From Lactobacillaceae bacterium (GTDB taxonomy: Bacteria > Bacillota > Bacilli > Lactobacillales > Lactobacillaceae), in contig JAISIV010000003.1 of the NCBI GenBank assembly GCA_031261865.1, forward strand, positions 1 through 15,977: a DNA stretch of 15,977 nucleotides, in the 5' to 3' direction. Numbering within the stretch: the first letter of the stretch is position 1; every line of letters begins with the position of its first letter. The notes under the pieces were generated by a model that was not told where the DNA came from, searched no databases, and saw nothing but the letters and a program-made list of their open reading frames with translations. Shown here in pieces: positions 13,779 through 15,977 of the stretch. The position numbers and the translations under genes were made by a program.

Positions 13779-15188
13779 TCACCCCGCTAAATGGTAACGC
13801 GTACCACGGCGAACACCAGTCTTGTACACCTTTCCAGTTACAACGAGCTTCTGTAGGTCTGTTTTTGTCGCATTTTTGTCCATCCCAAGTTTCACAAAAT
13901 CCGTTAGCAACATTCCCTGTGGATTCTTCTCAAGCAAACTTTGCAACTCATTATCCGATTGTGTCAAACCAGTCGCATTGCTAGAAACCTCACCCGTCAA
14001 AATCGTTACTTTGGAACCGCCTCGTACATTACTTTCAAGCAGAGGTTCTGGCCACCCCAGCGCCTCGACGTTCTTATAAACCTCGCCGCCACCATAACCG
14101 AAATGCTCCATTAGCCCAGTTGATCTAAACAAGTCAATAAGCGTGCCATTCCGATCAGCTTTAATACGGGGCTCCTTGAAGTCATCCAATGAAATTAAAA
14201 ATTCACCATTATTCTCAAATACCCATTCTTTGTTAGTGACGATTGCATCAAGTCCCGTTGAATAACTGTTGTACAGTGCGTGAACCAACCCATTCGCCAA
14301 AAGTTCGCGAAATACGGCTACTTTTAAGTCATGTACAGGCACGCGCTTGAACCCATCAATTTTCAATTCATTAGTGAACGAAACATCAATGCGATTAGCA
14401 ACTTGTACATAAAATTCATAAATATTTGATGGCTCATTTGATAAAGCACCTGTCACAATTCTGTCGTCATAACCATTCTGTTCCAGCGTCTTAACCTGTA
14501 CAAAATCCAGCATAAGGGCAGGAAAGCGACTTCTGATGGAACGATACCGTCCAGCAAACAATAAGCCGCCGACAGAAGCCACAAGTCGTTCATTTTCGTC
14601 CTGAACCAAAATTCCAAGGTAATACGCTATGGATTCATCTGAGTCTTGTTCATTGACACGCAATCCGTTTTCGATTGCCTGGTTCTTAATACGAGTGAAT
14701 GTATCCGGATCGATGTCTCTCTCAAAACTCGTTCCCTCTCTGGGCCTCGCGTCATTGTCAACGTATCGGTCTTGAAGCATATCGGCTATTTCAGACTCTG
14801 TCATGACACTGTCATTATCGCTTATACGGATAAAAGCTTTGCGCTTATTTATACCACTAATGTTGATAAATACTGGTTTTGCATCGCGAGGCGCTTTATC
14901 GATTCTGATTCTAACAATCTCCAATCCATCAACCGCTTCAACATTGATATCGATTGTCGCCCGATTAATATAAGAAATGAATTTTGAATCCCGAGCTAAG
15001 CTGGCAAACTCGTTTGCCAACCTTGTTGCATTTTCGACTCCGACAGTTTCTAACGTTTTATCATCCACCCCAAGAATGATTTCACCACCTTTAGTGTTAT
15101 AAAATGCACTAACCGTATCCCAAACCGCTTTTGGCAGTTCATTTTTTGCTTTTTTATATTCTAGTTGATCACTCTCCGGAGCCCACAT
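13779..15188 (-). CDS. Schlafen AlbA_2 domain plus GHKL-like ATPase plus winged-helix protein
   Basis: A 469-residue protein; the ATG at 15188 has GGAGGA 8-9 nt upstream. Residues 5-140 are an AlbA_2 (formerly AAA_4) domain: ESDQLEYKKA, then AFYNTKGGEIILGVDD. Residues about 285-395 fit HATPase_c_4: FRELLANGLVH (E295 and N299 as the N-box), then TLIDLFRSTGLMEHFGYGGGE as the ATP-lid glycine segment. Residues about 405-469 form a winged helix (MLLTDFVKLGMDKNATKTDLQKLVVTGKVYKTG). This architecture is often annotated as RecG-like or divergent AAA-4 transcriptional regulator; members occur near defence and mobile loci, and some Schlafen-type proteins are RNA nucleases. It has its own promoter with a cluster of CATAAA motifs upstream. 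Role as regulator or defence effector is inferred. Confidence 0.85.
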   Translation of the reverse strand: MWAPESDQLEYKKAKNELPKAVWDTVSAFYNTKGGEIILGVDDKTLETVGVENATRLANEFASLARDSKFISYINRATIDINVEAVDGLEIVRIRIDKAPRDAKPVFINISGINKRKAFIRISDNDSVMTESEIADMLQDRYVDNDARPREGTSFERDIDPDTFTRIKNQAIENGLRVNEQDSDESIAYYLGILVQDENERLVASVGGLLFAGRYRSIRSRFPALMLDFVQVKTLEQNGYDDRIVTGALSNEPSNIYEFYVQVANRIDVSFTNELKIDGFKRVPVHDLKVAVFRELLANGLVHALYNSYSTGLDAIVTNKEWVFENNGEFLISLDDFKEPRIKADRNGTLIDLFRSTGLMEHFGYGGGEVYKNVEALGWPEPLLESNVRGGSKVTILTGEVSSNATGLTQSDNELQSLLEKNPQGMLLTDFVKLGMDKNATKTDLQKLVVTGKVYKTGVRRGTRYHLAG

Positions 15189-15280
15189 TTGCTTAATCCT
15201 CCATCCATCATTGCCTTAAAGGTGTCAATACGCACTGACTTTTGGCAACCACTAATTTATAGTTGCACGTCATTACCATG

Positions 15281-15309
15281 ATTATACATCACTTATACTC
15301 ATTTATGAA
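15281..15309 (-). promoter_or_regulatory. Promoter of the AlbA/GHKL gene
   Basis: On the minus strand TTCATA (15304-15309), a 17-bp spacer and a consensus TATAAT (15281-15286). The leader is about 90 nt and contains GCAAC/GTTGC (15245-15266) as a small hairpin. Confidence 0.55.
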
Positions 15310-15404
15310 TCATAAACCTTTGATTTATGCATCGTTTAACATAAAACATCATTTTAAAACGCCTTTTAACTCATAAAAGAAATTTAAAACGTCTTATGTT
15401 TTAT
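15302..15404. promoter_or_regulatory. Cluster of CATAAA/TTTATG motifs upstream of the AlbA/GHKL gene
   Basis: TTTATGA-A-TCATAAA (15302-15316) is a perfect odd palindrome that overlaps the -35 box. Further half-sites are TTTATG (15324-15329), CATAAAA (15340) and CATAAAA (15372); ATAAAACAT/ATGTTTTAT form an inverted pair about 50 bp apart (15341 and 15396). TTAAAACG(C/T)CTT also occurs twice. This looks like a multi-site operator. Confidence 0.55.
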
Positions 15405-15409
15405 AATTT

Positions 15410-15503
15410 TGCTGGGTTTAGGCAACTTAAAGTGTGATATTCGCATAAATTTTTGTTGATTCTAATGTAATCCAGTAAACACAACACTTTCAAAAAGTCG
15501 TCT
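15410..15503. other. AT-rich spacer, nothing recognised
   Basis: Between the operator cluster and repeat copy C I see no gene, no clear promoter and no structured repeat. It would mark the promoter-side end of the youngest cassette. Confidence 0.4.
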
Positions 15504-15513
15504 TCTGACACAC

Positions 15514-15536
15514 AAAAAAACCGGGACAATGCCCGG
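15514..15536 (-). terminator. Second rrn-tRNA operon terminator
   Basis: CCGGG/CCCGG stem (15521-15525 with 15532-15536), followed by seven Ts on the minus strand. It acts about 165 nt after tRNA-Thr, as a back-up. Confidence 0.75.
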
Positions 15537-15653
15537 CAAATCAACAGATATCATGAACGCATTTTATCGTTTGACACACGGGAATTTTCCGTGTGTCAAA
15601 ATAGCTACCAACATATCTAAAAACGACTATATTTAACCATTCGAAGATAAACA

Positions 15654-15677
15654 AAAACCCCGCCGTAGCAGGGTTTT
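15654..15677 (-). terminator. First rrn-tRNA operon terminator
   Basis: AAAACCC/GGGTTTT stem (15654-15660 with 15671-15677) and a GC-rich loop, followed by TTTTTGTTT on the minus strand, about 25 nt after the tRNA-Thr 3' end. Confidence 0.8.
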
Positions 15678-15700
15678 GCGAATATATGAAACAAATCAGA

Positions 15701-15773
15701 TGCCGACTGGGGGATTCGAACCCTCGACCTACGGTTTACGATACCGTTGCTCTACCAACTGAGCTAAGTCGGC
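15701..15773 (-). tRNA. tRNA-Thr (CGT anticodon)
   Basis: A complete 73-nt cloverleaf: acceptor GCCGACT/AGTCGGC, D-arm GCTC...GAGC, anticodon arm ACGGT-ATCGTAA-ACCGT with CGT at 34-36, T-arm GAGGG-TTCGAAT-CCCCC (one G-C-rich mismatch position), discriminator A. CCA is not encoded. Its 3' end, CCCCCAGTCGGCAT, is the core repeated at 12286-12299 and, damaged, at 13247-13257. It therefore appears to be the integration target of the cassettes to its left, and stays intact. Confidence 0.95.
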
Positions 15774-15778
15774 AATAA

Positions 15779-15851
15779 CTCCGAATGTCGGGCTCGAACC
15801 GACGACAACTCGATTAACAGTCGAGTGCTCTACCAACTGAGCTAATTCGGA
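15779..15851 (-). tRNA. tRNA-Asn (GTT anticodon)
   Basis: A complete 73-nt cloverleaf: acceptor TCCGAAT/ATTCGGA, anticodon arm CTCGA-CTGTTAA-TCGAG with GTT at 34-36, T-arm GTCGG-TTCGAGC-CCGAC, discriminator G as expected for tRNA-Asn. CCA is not encoded. It lies 7 nt after 5S and 5 nt before tRNA-Thr, in the same transcript. Confidence 0.95.
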
Positions 15852-15858
15852 ATAATAA

Positions 15859-15976
15859 GCATCGCGACGTCCTATCCTCGCAGGAAGCGATCCTCCAACT
15901 ACTTTCGGCGCTACTGAGCTTAACTTCTGTGTTCGGTATGGGAACAGGTGTGACCTCAGTGCCATCATCACGACAC
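15859..15976 (-). rRNA. rrf: 5S ribosomal RNA
   Basis: On the minus strand the conserved 5S core is plain: GGTCACACCTGTTCCCAT, CCGAACACAGAAGTTAAG, and GCGAGGATAGGACGTCGC at the 3' side. Helix I forms between GTGTCGTGATG and CGTCGCGATGC, which sets the ends at about 15976 and 15859 (118 nt). The gene is essentially complete; 23S and 16S should lie beyond the right edge. It is the tail of an rRNA operon transcribed leftwards. Confidence 0.92.
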
Positions 15977-15977
15977 G

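Larger units (their letters stand above)
15504..15713 (-). repeat. Copy C of the tRNA-Thr downstream block (next to the functional tRNA)
   Basis: In the direction of transcription: tRNA-Thr 3' end, terminator 2 (15654-15677), an AT-rich conserved stretch (15606-15650), hairpin 2 (TTTGACACACGG with CCGTGTGTCAAA, 15570-15600), and terminator 1 (15514-15536). It ends the rRNA-tRNA operon with two terminators in series. The left boundary of the repeat is TCTGACAC at 15504, the same octamer as in copy A. Confidence 0.85.

Noticed and set aside
12089..15713. The three repeats as a CRISPR array or as an IS flanked by inverted ends
   Set aside because: The repeats are about 210 bp, diverged, in the same orientation, and spaced by about 0.75 and 2.2 kb with genes in between. 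No transposase or cas gene is present.
15729..15971. 80-residue ORF over the tRNAs and 5S rRNA
   Set aside because: Its peptide is only a translation of tRNA-Thr, tRNA-Asn and 5S rRNA.

Overview
The window looks like a low-GC Gram-positive chromosome, most likely from the order Lactobacillales (Lactobacillaceae sensu lato, including Weissella/Leuconostoc-type genera). The evidence is strong purine-rich ribosome-binding sites of the AAGGAGG type, ATG/GTG starts, many intrinsic terminators, and a 5S rRNA plus tRNA-Asn(GTT) plus tRNA-Thr(CGT) tail of an rRNA operon on the minus strand at the right edge. The genus cannot be fixed from the sequence alone. Almost everything left of the tRNA-Thr gene is accessory DNA, stacked at the 3' end of that tRNA, and nearly all of it is transcribed leftwards, in the same direction as the rRNA operon.

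Right part (about 12.0-15.98 kb). After 5S, tRNA-Asn and tRNA-Thr comes a block of about 210 bp (15504-15713) made of the last bases of tRNA-Thr, an intrinsic terminator, a perfect hairpin and a second terminator. Diverged copies of the whole block recur at 13053-13257 and 12089-12299. Next to each outer copy lies a shared arm that is not part of the functional tRNA. The three blocks bound two small cassettes: (i) a Schlafen/AlbA_2 plus GHKL-like ATPase plus winged-helix protein with a small acidic protein, and (ii) a HigBA toxin-antitoxin pair. This resembles serial integration at a tRNA 3' end by elements that bring their own copy of the rrn terminator region.

Middle part (about 6.1-12.0 kb). 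A divergent Cro/CI-type regulator faces a two-gene unit across a long inverted repeat. The first gene joins a Vsr-like PD-(D/E)xK nuclease domain to a DnaD-like domain and a C-terminal domain I do not recognise. The second is a paralogue of its last two thirds without the nuclease. An orphan 200-residue protein with its own promoter, a 1.1-kb hairpin-rich non-coding stretch and a tyrosine recombinase follow. This looks like the replication/maintenance and integration part of a mobile element.

Left part (1-5.8 kb). A phospholipase D-fold (HKD) protein with its own terminator is followed by a tight operon: SNF2-type helicase with a degenerate N-terminal PLD-like domain, a DUF4391-type protein, and the start of a type III-like (Mod, DPPY) adenine methyltransferase that runs off the window. 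This is a composite restriction/anti-phage module; a Res-type subunit may lie beyond the left edge. With HigBA and the AlbA/GHKL protein, the window reads as a tRNA-anchored defence island.
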